Origin: Rhodococcus sp. HM1 | GTDB lineage: Bacteria > Actinomycetota > Actinomycetes > Mycobacteriales > Mycobacteriaceae | DNA: 64,000 nt | Direction of reading: 5' to 3' | Assembly: GCF_023218075.1 (NCBI RefSeq) | Contig: NZ_JALPTB010000012.1 | Location: 51,897-115,896 of the forward strand | Part shown: piece after piece, positions 55,362-62,960 of the stretch | How the letters are laid out: each line of letters begins with the position of its first letter | Position numbering within the stretch: position 1 is the stretch's first letter | The notes under the pieces: generated by a model | What the model was told of the DNA's origin: nothing | Databases searched by the model: none | Seen by the model: only the letters and a program-made list of their open reading frames with translations | Program-made: the position numbers and the translations under genes

Positions 55362-57128
55362 TCAGTCCTCGGTGCCGGTGCCGGTGCCGGTGCCGGTGCC
55401 GGTGGAGGCGTAGTGGCTGTCGGGAAGGACGAGCATGCGCGCGAAGCCGATCGCGCGCGGGGTCGTCTCGAAGACGGGTCGTTCCTGGCCGTCGCTGGTG
55501 GTGAACACGCCGACAGCTTCGAGTGGGCGTACGTGTTCGGGCTTGGTACCGGAGATCAACACGGTGATGTGACGGTGCTCGAGTTTGGTGATGGCGTCCT
55601 TGAGGACGATCGCGCCGGTGGCGTCGAGGGCGGTCACCCGCGACATGCGCAGGATCACCACCTTCACGTCCGCGACCTCGGCGAGTTCGAGGAGGAATCG
55701 GTGCGCCGCGGCGAAGAACAACGCGCCCTCGATGCGGTAGGCGACGATGTGCTCGCGCAGGAGTTCGTGCTCTTCGGCCAGGTGATCGCCCTGTTCGAGC
55801 GGGACCTGCTCGATCCGCGCCGACTTGGCGACTGCCCGCAGCGCGAGGAGCGCGGCGAATCCGACGCCGACGGCGACCGCGGTGACCAGATCGAAGACGA
55901 CCGTGACGAGGAACGTCGCGATCATCACCACGGTGTCGGCGCGGCCGGCGCGGGCGATGGCGAGGACGGAGGCGGTCTCGACCATCCGGACGGTGGTGGC
56001 CAGGAGCACCCCGGCGAGCGCGGAGAGGGGAATCTCGGCGACGAGACCGGCGGCCAGGTACACGATCGCGGCGAGGATGAGCGCGTGGGTCAGGGCCGCG
56101 AGCCGGGTCCGGGCGCCGGAGCGGACGTTGACCGCGGTCCGGGCGATCGCGCCGGTCGCCGGGACACCGCCGAACAGCGGTGCGGCGATGTTCGCCAGGC
56201 CCTGCCCGAACAGTTCCCGGTCGGGATCGTGGCGCGTGCCGACGGCCATCGAATCCGCGGCGGTCGCCGAGAGGAGCGACTCGAGCGCCGCCAAGGCGGC
56301 CACGGCGAGGGCCGGTGCGATCAGCGAGGTGAGATTCCCCAGGTCCAGGAAGCTCAGGGTCGGTGCGGAGAACCCGGACGGAATGGCGCCGATCCGGGCG
56401 ATGTCCCAGCCGAACAGTTGCGCGACGACGGTCGCGGCGGCGACCGCGACGAGGGAGAACGGAATCCGCGGGAAGAAGCGTCCGCCGATGAGAATCGCCA
56501 CCGCGACCACCAGCGCGATCGACGGTGTCAGGATCGACGGGTCCGCGACGAACTTGTGCACCGCGTCGAACGCGGACTGCCACACCTTCTCGCCCTCGGC
56601 GCCGGAGATGCCCAGGGCGGCCGGGACCTGCTGGAGAGCGATGACGACGGCGATGCCGGCGGTGAACCCTTCGATCACGGGGGCCGGCATGTAGCGGACG
56701 GCTCGGCCGATGCCCGCGAATGCCAGCGCGACCAGGACCACACCCGCGATCAGCCCGACCGCGAGCACACCCGTCGGGCCGTACTGGGCCACGATCGGCA
56801 CCAGGACCACCGTCATCGCGCCTGTGGGGCCCGACACCTGGAATCGGGAACCGCCGAACACGGCCGCGACGGCTCCGGCGATGACCGCGGTGGTCAGGCC
56901 TGCGGCGGCACCGAGGCCGGAGCTGACACCGAAGCCCAGCGCCAGCGGCAGTGCCACCAGCGCGACGATCAGGCCGGAGAGCAGATCGGCGCCGGGAGCG
57001 CGGAGCGCGGGTTTCCACTCGCTCCATCGGGGCAGGAGTGCGGCGACCGACCGAACCACGCCGGAGACGCGGTTACCGGTGGGGCCGGTCGTGTTCGCGG
57101 GCTCGTTCGGGCTTCCCAGTACAGACAT
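55362..57128 (-). CDS. SulP-family anion transporter with STAS domain
   Basis: 588 residues from ATG 57128 (AGGAAG upstream). About 11-14 membrane segments with the SulP pattern GFGVSSGLGAAAGLTTAVIAG and QVSGPTGAMTVVLVPIVAQYG, then a cytoplasmic STAS domain (about 455-565: VVILRMSRVTALDATGAIVL). Members move sulfate, bicarbonate or other anions with H+ or Na+. The first 35 residues are a polar tail. The C-terminus ends in Thr-Gly repeats coded by a hexanucleotide tandem repeat. An ArsR-type gene lies upstream on the same strand and is the probable regulator. Confidence 0.9.
   Translation of the reverse strand: MSVLGSPNEPANTTGPTGNRVSGVVRSVAALLPRWSEWKPALRAPGADLLSGLIVALVALPLALGFGVSSGLGAAAGLTTAVIAGAVAAVFGGSRFQVSGPTGAMTVVLVPIVAQYGPTGVLAVGLIAGVVLVALAFAGIGRAVRYMPAPVIEGFTAGIAVVIALQQVPAALGISGAEGEKVWQSAFDAVHKFVADPSILTPSIALVVAVAILIGGRFFPRIPFSLVAVAAATVVAQLFGWDIARIGAIPSGFSAPTLSFLDLGNLTSLIAPALAVAALAALESLLSATAADSMAVGTRHDPDRELFGQGLANIAAPLFGGVPATGAIARTAVNVRSGARTRLAALTHALILAAIVYLAAGLVAEIPLSALAGVLLATTVRMVETASVLAIARAGRADTVVMIATFLVTVVFDLVTAVAVGVGFAALLALRAVAKSARIEQVPLEQGDHLAEEHELLREHIVAYRIEGALFFAAAHRFLLELAEVADVKVVILRMSRVTALDATGAIVLKDAITKLEHRHITVLISGTKPEHVRPLEAVGVFTTSDGQERPVFETTPRAIGFARMLVLPDSHYASTGTGTGTGTGTED
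55371..55404. repeat. Hexanucleotide tandem repeat (GGTGCC)n
   Basis: Five full GGTGCC units plus a partial sixth, in frame at the 3' end of sulP, coding for Thr-Gly repeats. Copy number changes would keep the frame. Confidence 0.85.
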
Positions 57129-57233
57129 GTGCAGCTTCCTCAGTGTGCCGAGAACCTTTCCGGCGAGGGAAAGCCGGGTGATGCGTGGTGCGCGGTTCGG
57201 TCGACTGTGGTGGACGGGTGTTGCGGATCGTTT

Positions 57234-57375
57234 CCCCCGGCCGGGCCTGTCGAGGGGCACAGGCCCGGCCGGGGGAGACGCGGCCCCGGCAGGGAGGAGG
57301 CGATCCCTCTCCTCCGTGCCGGGGCCCGGGGGAAGGCGCGGAACGCGGGCAGATCGACGTGATGCGTTCCGCGCC
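57234..57375 (-). ncRNA. Three tandem strong hairpins upstream of sulP
   Basis: Hairpin 1: 57234-57275, perfect 17-bp stem, 8-nt loop. Hairpin 2: 57282-57326, 17 bp with one mismatch, 9-nt loop. Hairpin 3: 57335-57375, perfect 12-bp stem, 17-nt loop. Gaps between them are 6 and 8 nt. The loops of hairpins 2 and 3 share a 5-nt complementary stretch (CGATC/GATCG). I do not recognise a known riboswitch. It may be an untranslated leader, a stacked terminator for arsR, or a small RNA. Confidence 0.45.
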
Positions 57376-57485
57376 TGGGTCATGGGCCCGGCGCTGCGGC
57401 CGTCAGGCTTCGCGGCGGCAGTTTCGTGCTACCGGTGGATCCGCGCGCGTCGTGGTCCTTGTCGCTCACCCTCATCGTCCGTTCG

Positions 57486-57535
57486 TGCAAGGTGTGTATT
57501 TAGGAATCATGCAAGGTATGAAGTTTAGAAAAACC
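57486..57535. promoter_or_regulatory. AT-rich region with direct repeats
   Basis: TGCAAGGTGTG (57486-57496) and TGCAAGGTATG (57510-57520) are repeated at a 24-bp interval in one of the most AT-rich stretches of the window. Probable sulP promoter and regulator-binding site, on the arsR side of the hairpins. Confidence 0.45.
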
Positions 57536-57578
57536 GCAATCAGCGGGTGCGGGCTGCGCCGCGCCGAAGCTCGGCCGG

Positions 57579-57944
57579 TCAGCCTGCCGAGTTGCCCACC
57601 AGTGTCGGGGACTCCGGTTGGTCCTCGAGCAGCTCGGCCTGTCCCGCGACCACGCCCGTGAGGATCCCCCTGGCGATCTTCAACAGATCCGCGACCTGCG
57701 GCGAGGTCAACGTGTAGGAGACCGAGAGGCCCTCCCGCCTGGCCGTCACCAGTCCGGCGCGGCGCAGGATCGACAGCTGCTGGGACAGGTTCGCCGGTTC
57801 GATCCCGACCTCCGGCAGCATCTCCGAGACGGCGTGATCACGCTCGCTCAGCAGTTCGAGCACCCTGATCCGCGCCGGGTGCCCCAGTGTTTTGAAGAAG
57901 TCCGCCTTCATCTGGTACAGCGGTTGGCGCGCGTTCGTGGCCAT
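57579..57944 (-). CDS. ArsR-family transcriptional regulator
   Basis: 121 residues; ATG 57944 with AGGAGG 4 nt upstream. Winged helix: KADFFKTLGHPARIRVLELLSERDHAVSEMLPEVGIEPANLSQQLSILRRAGLVTARREG. No conserved ELCVCD-type metal-binding Cys motif is present, so it is not a typical arsenic or zinc sensor. Paired with sulP on the same strand; ArsR-SulP pairs recur in actinobacteria. The signal could be anion, redox or sulfur related. Dyads at 58066-58093 are candidate sites. Confidence 0.88.
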   Translation of the reverse strand: MATNARQPLYQMKADFFKTLGHPARIRVLELLSERDHAVSEMLPEVGIEPANLSQQLSILRRAGLVTARREGLSVSYTLTSPQVADLLKIARGILTGVVAGQAELLEDQPESPTLVGNSAG

Positions 57945-58065
57945 GGCGCCTCCTGTGGTCTCCGTCGGCCGGCGGCTTCCGGTCGAGGGGTTCTCGTCCT
58001 CGTCGTGGGAACGCATTCGTGCACCCTCACGCTCGGCGGAATCATGCCATGCGGAAGAGCTATTT

Positions 58066-58093
58066 GCGAATCTTAGCAATTCGCCAATTGGCG
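58066..58093. promoter_or_regulatory. Two adjacent dyads between arsR and nfeD
   Basis: GCGAAT-N7-ATTCGC (58066-58084) and the perfect palindrome CGCCAATTGGCG (58082-58093) overlap by 3 bp. They lie about 120 bp upstream of arsR and 80 bp upstream of nfeD, in an AT-rich patch. Confidence 0.45.
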
Positions 58094-58170
58094 TTGCTGC
58101 CGACGGTGCCCGCGAGGACCGCTCTGCCTGGGCGTCTGCCCCGGTGTCCGATTTGTGGTTCGATGGTGAC

Positions 58171-58602
58171 GTGACGGCATTGATCTGGCTGATCGCGGGT
58201 GTGGCCCTCGCCGCAGCCGAGGCGCTGACCGGAGACTTCGTGCTGCTCATGCTCGGTGGCGCCGCCCTGGTGACCGCGGGCGTCTCGGCTGCGACGGACT
58301 TTCCCGTGTGGGCCGATGCCGTGGTGTTCGCGCTGTCCTCGCTGGTGCTGCTGCTCGGGGTTCGACCGGCGCTGCGCCGGCGCTATTCGGCTCCGCCCGC
58401 GCTGACCACGGGTGTCGACGCGCTGCCGGGCAAACATGCCCTCGTTCTCGAGCAGGTCGACGAGCATTCGGGCCGGGTGAAGATCGACGGTGAGGTCTGG
58501 ACGGCGCGCCCGCTCGACGAAACCGCGGTGTACGAACCGGGAACCACTGTGACGGTGATGCAGATCGACGGCGCGACGGCCGTCGTATGGAGGGGTGTCT
58601 GA
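58171..58602 (+). CDS. NfeD family protein
   Basis: 143 residues from GTG 58171. Three to four hydrophobic segments (ALIWLIAGVALAAAEALTGDFVLLMLGG; VWADAVVFALSSLVLLLGV) are followed by the OB-fold NfeD domain (LPGKHALVLEQVDEHSGRVKIDGEVWTARPLDE). NfeD proteins pair with SPFH proteins in membrane microdomains; the SPFH gene follows 2 nt later. Homologue of Rv1487. The start is not supported by a strong RBS, and a slightly longer form is possible. Confidence 0.88.
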   Translation: MTALIWLIAGVALAAAEALTGDFVLLMLGGAALVTAGVSAATDFPVWADAVVFALSSLVLLLGVRPALRRRYSAPPALTTGVDALPGKHALVLEQVDEHSGRVKIDGEVWTARPLDETAVYEPGTTVTVMQIDGATAVVWRGV

Positions 58603-58604
58603 CG

Positions 58605-59858
58605 ATGGAAGCGTTGATCGTGCTCGCCGTCCTGGTGGCACTCGTGGTGCTGGTCGTGGTCAAGTCGGTCGCGTTGGTGCCGCAGGCCGAGGCCGCGGTG
58701 ATCGAACGGCTGGGTCGCTACTACCGGACCGCGTCCGGACAGCTCACCTTCCTGGTGCCGTTCGTCGACCGGATCCGCGCGAAGGTCGACCTGCGCGAAC
58801 GGGTCGTCTCGTTCCCGCCGCAGCCGGTGATCACCCAGGACAACCTGACGCTGAGCATCGACACCGTCGTGTACTTCCAGGTCACCAACCCGCAGGCAGC
58901 GGTCTACGAGATCAGCAACTACATCGCCGCGGTCGAGCAGCTGACGGTGACGACGCTGCGCAACGTCGTCGGTGGGATGACCCTCGAAGACACCCTGACC
59001 TCGCGCGACTCCATCAACGGTCAGCTTCGGGGCGTGCTCGACGAAGCGACCGGCCGGTGGGGGCTGCGGGTCGCCCGTGTCGAGCTGAAGAGCATCGATC
59101 CGCCGCCGTCGATCCAGGAATCGATGGAGAAGCAGATGAAGGCCGATCGCGAGAAGCGCGCGATGATCCTCACCGCCGAGGGTCACCGCGAGGCCGCGAT
59201 CAAGACCGCCGAGGGCGACAAGCAGTCGCGGATCCTGTCGGCCGAGGGCGCCAAGCAGGCCGCGATTCTCGAGGCCGAGGCCGACCGCCAGTCCCGGATC
59301 CTGCGGGCCCAGGGCGATCGGGCCGCGAAGTATCTCGAGGCGCAGGGGCAGGCGAAGGCCATCGAGAAGGTGTTCGCGGCGATCAAGTCCGGTAGGCCGA
59401 CGCCCGAACTGCTCGCGTACCAGTACCTGCAGACGCTGCCGCAGATGGCGCAGGGTGACGCGAACAAGGTGTGGCTGGTGCCCAGCGACTTCGGTGATGC
59501 GCTCAAGGGATTCGCGAAGACCCTCGGCGCGCCCGGCGACGACGGGGTCTTCCGCTTCGAGCCGACGGCCGTCGAGGAGGAACTGCCCCGGCCGGAGGAC
59601 GACACCGCCGAGGTCGCCGACTGGTTCACCACCGCCCGCGACCCGGAGGTCGCGCAGGCGGTCGCCGAGGCCGAGGCCGTCGCGCGCAAGCCGGTCGAGC
59701 CGGCGGTGCGCACGAGCGGGGAACCGGCCGGAGGACCGGAGTTCGGCACGCCCGGGGCGCTGCCGGCGTCGGAGCAGTTCTCGGCCGGCTGGGTGCCGCC
59801 CGCAGCACCGGACCTCGCGCCTCCCGCGTCGGAGGAACCGCGGCACCGCCAGGACTGA
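58605..59858 (+). CDS. SPFH/band-7 domain membrane protein
   Basis: 417 residues; GGAGGGG upstream of ATG 58605. One N-terminal membrane helix (LIVLAVLVALVVLVVVKSVAL), the SPFH domain (VIERLGRYYRTASGQLTFLVPFVDRI, with RVVSFPPQPVITQDN), then an Ala/Glu coiled coil with repeated AEG/AEA units to residue about 260. The C-terminal 130 residues are acidic and Pro rich, probably disordered. A stomatin/QmcA-like scaffold working with NfeD; homologue of Rv1488. Confidence 0.92.
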   Translation: MEALIVLAVLVALVVLVVVKSVALVPQAEAAVIERLGRYYRTASGQLTFLVPFVDRIRAKVDLRERVVSFPPQPVITQDNLTLSIDTVVYFQVTNPQAAVYEISNYIAAVEQLTVTTLRNVVGGMTLEDTLTSRDSINGQLRGVLDEATGRWGLRVARVELKSIDPPPSIQESMEKQMKADREKRAMILTAEGHREAAIKTAEGDKQSRILSAEGAKQAAILEAEADRQSRILRAQGDRAAKYLEAQGQAKAIEKVFAAIKSGRPTPELLAYQYLQTLPQMAQGDANKVWLVPSDFGDALKGFAKTLGAPGDDGVFRFEPTAVEEELPRPEDDTAEVADWFTTARDPEVAQAVAEAEAVARKPVEPAVRTSGEPAGGPEFGTPGALPASEQFSAGWVPPAAPDLAPPASEEPRHRQD

Positions 59859-59865
59859 CCCCCCG

Positions 59866-59911
59866 CTCGTGCGTGGTTTCGGTAGCGGGTGCTACCGAAA
59901 CCACGCACGAG
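59866..59911. terminator. 21-bp perfect inverted repeat between convergent genes
   Basis: Arms 59866-59886 and 59891-59911 pair over 21 bp with a 4-nt loop (GGGT). Lies 7 nt after the SPFH stop and 3 nt before the eamA stop, so it should end transcription from both sides. Confidence 0.75.
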
Positions 59912-59914
59912 GGG

Positions 59915-60943
59915 TTATCGCCGGGCGAGCAGCGGCAGCGCCATCGCCACCAGGATCAGCGCCGAACCGAACACGGCCGGGGTGGACGCGGCCTCGCCGA
60001 ATGCCAGCACGCCGATCGTCAGGGCCACCACCACTTCGAGATAGGACAGACCCGAGAGCTCGGCGGCACGCAGGTGCTTACCGGCGACCACCAGCAACCC
60101 CAGGGCGAACAGACCGCAGACGACGAAGAACCCCGCCGCCCAAGCCCAGTTGCTCGCCGTCATGCCCGACAGATCGGGCCGCGTCACCACGACCATCGCC
60201 GCGGTCGCGATCGCGCCGAAGGCGAAGTTCCAGAAGCACCGGACGTCGGACGGCATGTCGCTCCGGTAGCGGTAGCACAGCAGGGCGGCGCCGTAGAAGA
60301 TCCCCGACGCGACCCCGAGCACGGTCCCCAGCGTCTCCTGCTCGCCACCGCCGGAAGTCCCGCCGACGAAACCGGCCGCGAACAGCATGCCGACGAACGC
60401 CGCGCCGAGTGACAACGCGTCGAGGCGCGTGATCGATTCCTTCAACACCACGCGGGCGAGGACGGTCGCGACGACCGGTCCGAGATAGTGCAACACGACG
60501 GCCCGGGACAGGTCGGTCAGGACGGTCGCGGACAGGTAGGTGGCCAGCGACAGGCCGAGGAAGACCCCACCTGCGACGACCGACGCGGACAGGCGGACTC
60601 GCCGCACCTGCCCGAGACGGCGGGTGAACGCGAGCAGCACCAGCATGCCCACCGCGCCCACCGCCATGCGCCCGAAGGTCAGGGCCTCACCGAGCACCGC
60701 GCCGTCGGGCGTGGCCATGCGTCCGAACAGACCGGCCGCGCCCATCGCCGTGGCGGACAGGACGATGGCGACGACGCCGAATCGCCGGTCGCGGGAGGGC
60801 GCGGATCGGGGAGCGGGAGCGGGAAGCTGGGCGCGCGGCGGCGCGGCGGAAACTTGGGCGCGCGGCGGCGCGGCGGAAACTTGGGCGCGCGGCGGCGCGG
60901 CGGAAACTTGGGCGCGCGGCGGCGCGCCGAGGGAAACGGTCAC
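59915..60943 (-). CDS. EamA/DMT-family exporter under a glycine riboswitch
   Basis: 342 residues. Residues 1-50 are a Pro/Ala/Arg tail built from APPRAQVSA repeats; residues about 55-340 contain ten membrane helices in two EamA halves (FGRMATPDGAVLGEALTFGRMAVGAV; AAFVGMLFAAGFVGG; SYLEVVVALTIGVLAFGE). Members export amino acids and other metabolites. GTG 60943 with GAGGA about 8 nt upstream. A tandem glycine riboswitch ends about 50 nt upstream on the same strand, so glycine or a related amino acid is the likely signal and perhaps the substrate. Confidence 0.88.
   Translation of the reverse strand: MTVSLGAPPRAQVSAAPPRAQVSAAPPRAQVSAAPPRAQLPAPAPRSAPSRDRRFGVVAIVLSATAMGAAGLFGRMATPDGAVLGEALTFGRMAVGAVGMLVLLAFTRRLGQVRRVRLSASVVAGGVFLGLSLATYLSATVLTDLSRAVVLHYLGPVVATVLARVVLKESITRLDALSLGAAFVGMLFAAGFVGGTSGGGEQETLGTVLGVASGIFYGAALLCYRYRSDMPSDVRCFWNFAFGAIATAAMVVVTRPDLSGMTASNWAWAAGFFVVCGLFALGLLVVAGKHLRAAELSGLSYLEVVVALTIGVLAFGEAASTPAVFGSALILVAMALPLLARR
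60829..60925. repeat. 27-bp tandem repeat in the eamA N-terminus
   Basis: Three perfect 27-bp units (60829-60855, 60856-60882, 60883-60909) plus 16 bp of a fourth. Each encodes nine residues of the APPRAQVSA type. The identical bases imply recent duplication. Confidence 0.9.
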
Positions 60944-60994
60944 ACGTATTCCTCAGGCCAGGGTGCACTGCGGCACCAGCGGGTGATGTCGTTT

Positions 60995-61168
60995 CCCCGC
61001 TCTGTCATTGACCTGAGAGCTTTCGCGGACGTGATCCGCTTACACCTTCGGTGAACCCGGACGGGTTGCTTTCCAGAGGAGCCTCGCCACGGCGGTCTGG
61101 GGGCCTGAGAGATTCCCGGGGAGGTTGCTCCTTCGGCGCCCGCTGCTGTGCGGGACTCTCCCGCCGCG
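60995..61168 (-). promoter_or_regulatory. Tandem glycine riboswitch
   Basis: Read on the minus strand the element has the hallmarks of both aptamers: GGGAGAG, GCGCCGAAGGAGCAA, AATCTCTCAGGCCC, then the linker with CTCTGGAAAGC, CACCGAAGGTG, AAGCTCTCAGGT and ATGACAGAG. This is the order found in actinobacterial tandem glycine riboswitches (RF00504), which usually precede glycine-cleavage genes. Here the next gene is the EamA exporter, starting about 50 nt downstream. A weak -10 (CATACT, 61198-61203) lies upstream. Confidence 0.92.
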
Positions 61169-61170
61169 GT

Positions 61171-61280
61171 TCGGGTGGCTGTTCAGTTGTGGCGTCAAGT
61201 ATGTCATGGCTGCGGGTGCGTGAGCATGTCGGGTTGTTTTCGCAGGTCACAGGCCATATCGGAAAAGATCGTCAGATACC
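61171..61280. other. Region between the riboswitch and the fadD promoter
   Basis: Holds the likely riboswitch promoter (CATACT, 61198-61203, minus strand) but no gene. No clear -35 box is seen. Confidence 0.35.
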
Positions 61281-61320
61281 TTCACAAATATAGGCATAAT
61301 TGCTATGGTGTGGGTCACAC
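61281..61320 (+). promoter_or_regulatory. Promoter with operator-like dyad for the acyl-CoA synthetase
   Basis: -35 TTCACA (61281-61286), 17-nt spacer, -10 TATGGT (61304-61309). The dyad GTGTG-GGT-CACAC (61308-61320) overlaps the predicted start of transcription and is a likely repressor site. A leader of about 110 nt would follow. Confidence 0.5.
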
Positions 61321-61429
61321 GGTTTTTCGACCGGCGCGCATCGGTGATTTCGCATTCCGACGAATCGGGACCACCGGTCGACTCGTCTCTTCTCTCGTAC
61401 GGCAACGGCATCTACAGACAGGTGGTCAT

Positions 61430-62923
61430 ATGGGCATCGGGATGGTCCTCGACATGGCGTCTGCCGCCACCCCCGATCGGATCGCTCTGGGTCCGCGGGC
61501 GAACGGCACGACCTATCGGCAACTCGACGAACTCGCTTCGCGCGGTGCGGGCCTGCTCGCCGAGCTCGGAGCCCGCCACGTCGTCTTCGTCGGCGTCAAC
61601 AGTCCGGTGCTCCCCACGCTGATGTTCGCAGCGGGGCGCGCCGGAATCCCCCTGGCTCCCTTGAACTACCGGCTTCCGGCCCCGCAATTGCTCGAACTGA
61701 TCGACCGACTCGACGATCCGGTGGTCGTGGCGGACGCCGAGTACGTGACCAAACTCGACGGATGCGCGAGCCGCATCGTCTCGACGGACGAATTTCTCGG
61801 ACTGGCGAACGCGACGGAGCCGTTGGAGGCCGATCGCTCGGAGGACGAGGGCACGGCGATCGTGCTGTTCACCTCCGGTACCACCTCGGCTCCGAAGGGC
61901 GTGCTGCTCCGTCACCGGCACCTTCTGTCGTACCTCCTCAACACCGTCGAATTCGGTTCCGCGGCAGAGGAACACGCGACCCTGGTGAGCACCCCGCCGT
62001 ATCACATCGCAGGCCTCGGGGCCGTCCTGAGCAACGTCTACTCGGGTCGCCGCATGGTCTACCTGCCCGATTTCACGCCGCAGGGATGGCTCGACCTCGT
62101 CCGGACGGAGGGGGTCACCAGCGCCATGGTGGTGCCCACGATGCTCGCCCGCATCGTCGACCACCTCGACGGCGCGCCCGCCGACGTCCCCACGCTCGGG
62201 TCGCTCGCCTACGGCGGCGCACGGATGCCCCAACCGGTCCTCGAACGTGCTCTCGCGGCGTTCGGCGACACCGGATTCGTCAACGCCTACGGCCTGACCG
62301 AAACCAGTTCGACGATCGCGGTCCTCGGCCCCGAGGACCATCGGGAGGCCTTCGCGAATCCGGAACTGCGCGGCCGGCTCGCCTCGACCGGCCGGATCGT
62401 GCCCGGTATCGAGGCGCAGATCCGTTCGGAGGACGGCGATCGCGTACTGCCCGAGGGGGAGACGGGCCTGCTGTGGGTGCGCGGAGCGCAGGTCAGCGGC
62501 GAGTACATGGGTAACGGTTCGGTGCTCGACGCGGACGGTTGGTTCCCCACCCGGGACCGCGCCCGGATCGAGGACGGCTATCTCTACATCGGTGGCCGCG
62601 CGGACGACACCATCATCCGTGGTGGTGAGAACATCGCGCCGGCCGAGATCGAGGACGTGCTGGCGCGTCATCCCCAGGTGCGGGAGGTGGCCGTGATCGG
62701 CACCCCCGACGACGAGTGGGGTGAACGGATCTGCGCGGTGATCGTCCCGGCGGCGGACGCCCACGACGACGCCGACGCGATCCGGACGTGGTGCCGCGAG
62801 CGCCTGCGCGGCTCGAGGACTCCCGACGACGTGGTGTTCGTCGACGATCTGCCTCGTACCCCGACCGGCAAACTCGTGCGCCGCGACCTCGTCGAACAGG
62901 TCACCGCCGGCCTCGCAGGATGA
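61430..62923 (+). CDS. Fatty acyl-CoA/carboxylate ligase (AMP-binding, FadD-like)
   Basis: 497 residues. Adenylate-forming enzyme: P-loop-like motif LFTSGTTSAPKGV (A3), YGLTETS (A5), GWFPTRDRARIEDGYLYIGGRADDTIIRGGENI (A7-A8), and the catalytic Lys in PRTPTGKLVRRDL (A10). Activates a carboxylic acid with ATP and CoA. The acid is unknown. ATG 61430 follows a long leader. The oxidoreductase gene begins 37 nt later, suggesting a small catabolic or biosynthetic operon. Confidence 0.9.
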   Translation: MGIGMVLDMASAATPDRIALGPRANGTTYRQLDELASRGAGLLAELGARHVVFVGVNSPVLPTLMFAAGRAGIPLAPLNYRLPAPQLLELIDRLDDPVVVADAEYVTKLDGCASRIVSTDEFLGLANATEPLEADRSEDEGTAIVLFTSGTTSAPKGVLLRHRHLLSYLLNTVEFGSAAEEHATLVSTPPYHIAGLGAVLSNVYSGRRMVYLPDFTPQGWLDLVRTEGVTSAMVVPTMLARIVDHLDGAPADVPTLGSLAYGGARMPQPVLERALAAFGDTGFVNAYGLTETSSTIAVLGPEDHREAFANPELRGRLASTGRIVPGIEAQIRSEDGDRVLPEGETGLLWVRGAQVSGEYMGNGSVLDADGWFPTRDRARIEDGYLYIGGRADDTIIRGGENIAPAEIEDVLARHPQVREVAVIGTPDDEWGERICAVIVPAADAHDDADAIRTWCRERLRGSRTPDDVVFVDDLPRTPTGKLVRRDLVEQVTAGLAG

Positions 62924-62960
62924 CCCCGCCGTCCGCATCGTGGAGAGAACAGGCATTGCC

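Larger units (their letters stand above)
57129..57578 (-). other. Long sulP upstream region with structured leader
   Basis: 450 bp without a gene between arsR and sulP. From the arsR side it has an AT-rich direct-repeat promoter region (57486-57535), then three tandem hairpins (57234-57375), then about 100 nt to the sulP ATG. Confidence 0.5.

Noticed and set aside
55101..57362. 753-codon plus-strand frame opposite sulP
   Set aside because: Low-complexity Asp/Arg/Gly/His sequence antisense to a clear membrane transporter.
57184..57661. Small genes in the sulP-arsR gap
   Set aside because: Open frames there run through the hairpins, lack RBS and give Arg/Gly/Pro-rich peptides.
60829..60925. 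Possible CRISPR array
   Set aside because: The units are directly adjacent 27-mers with no spacers and lie in frame inside a gene; no cas gene is present.
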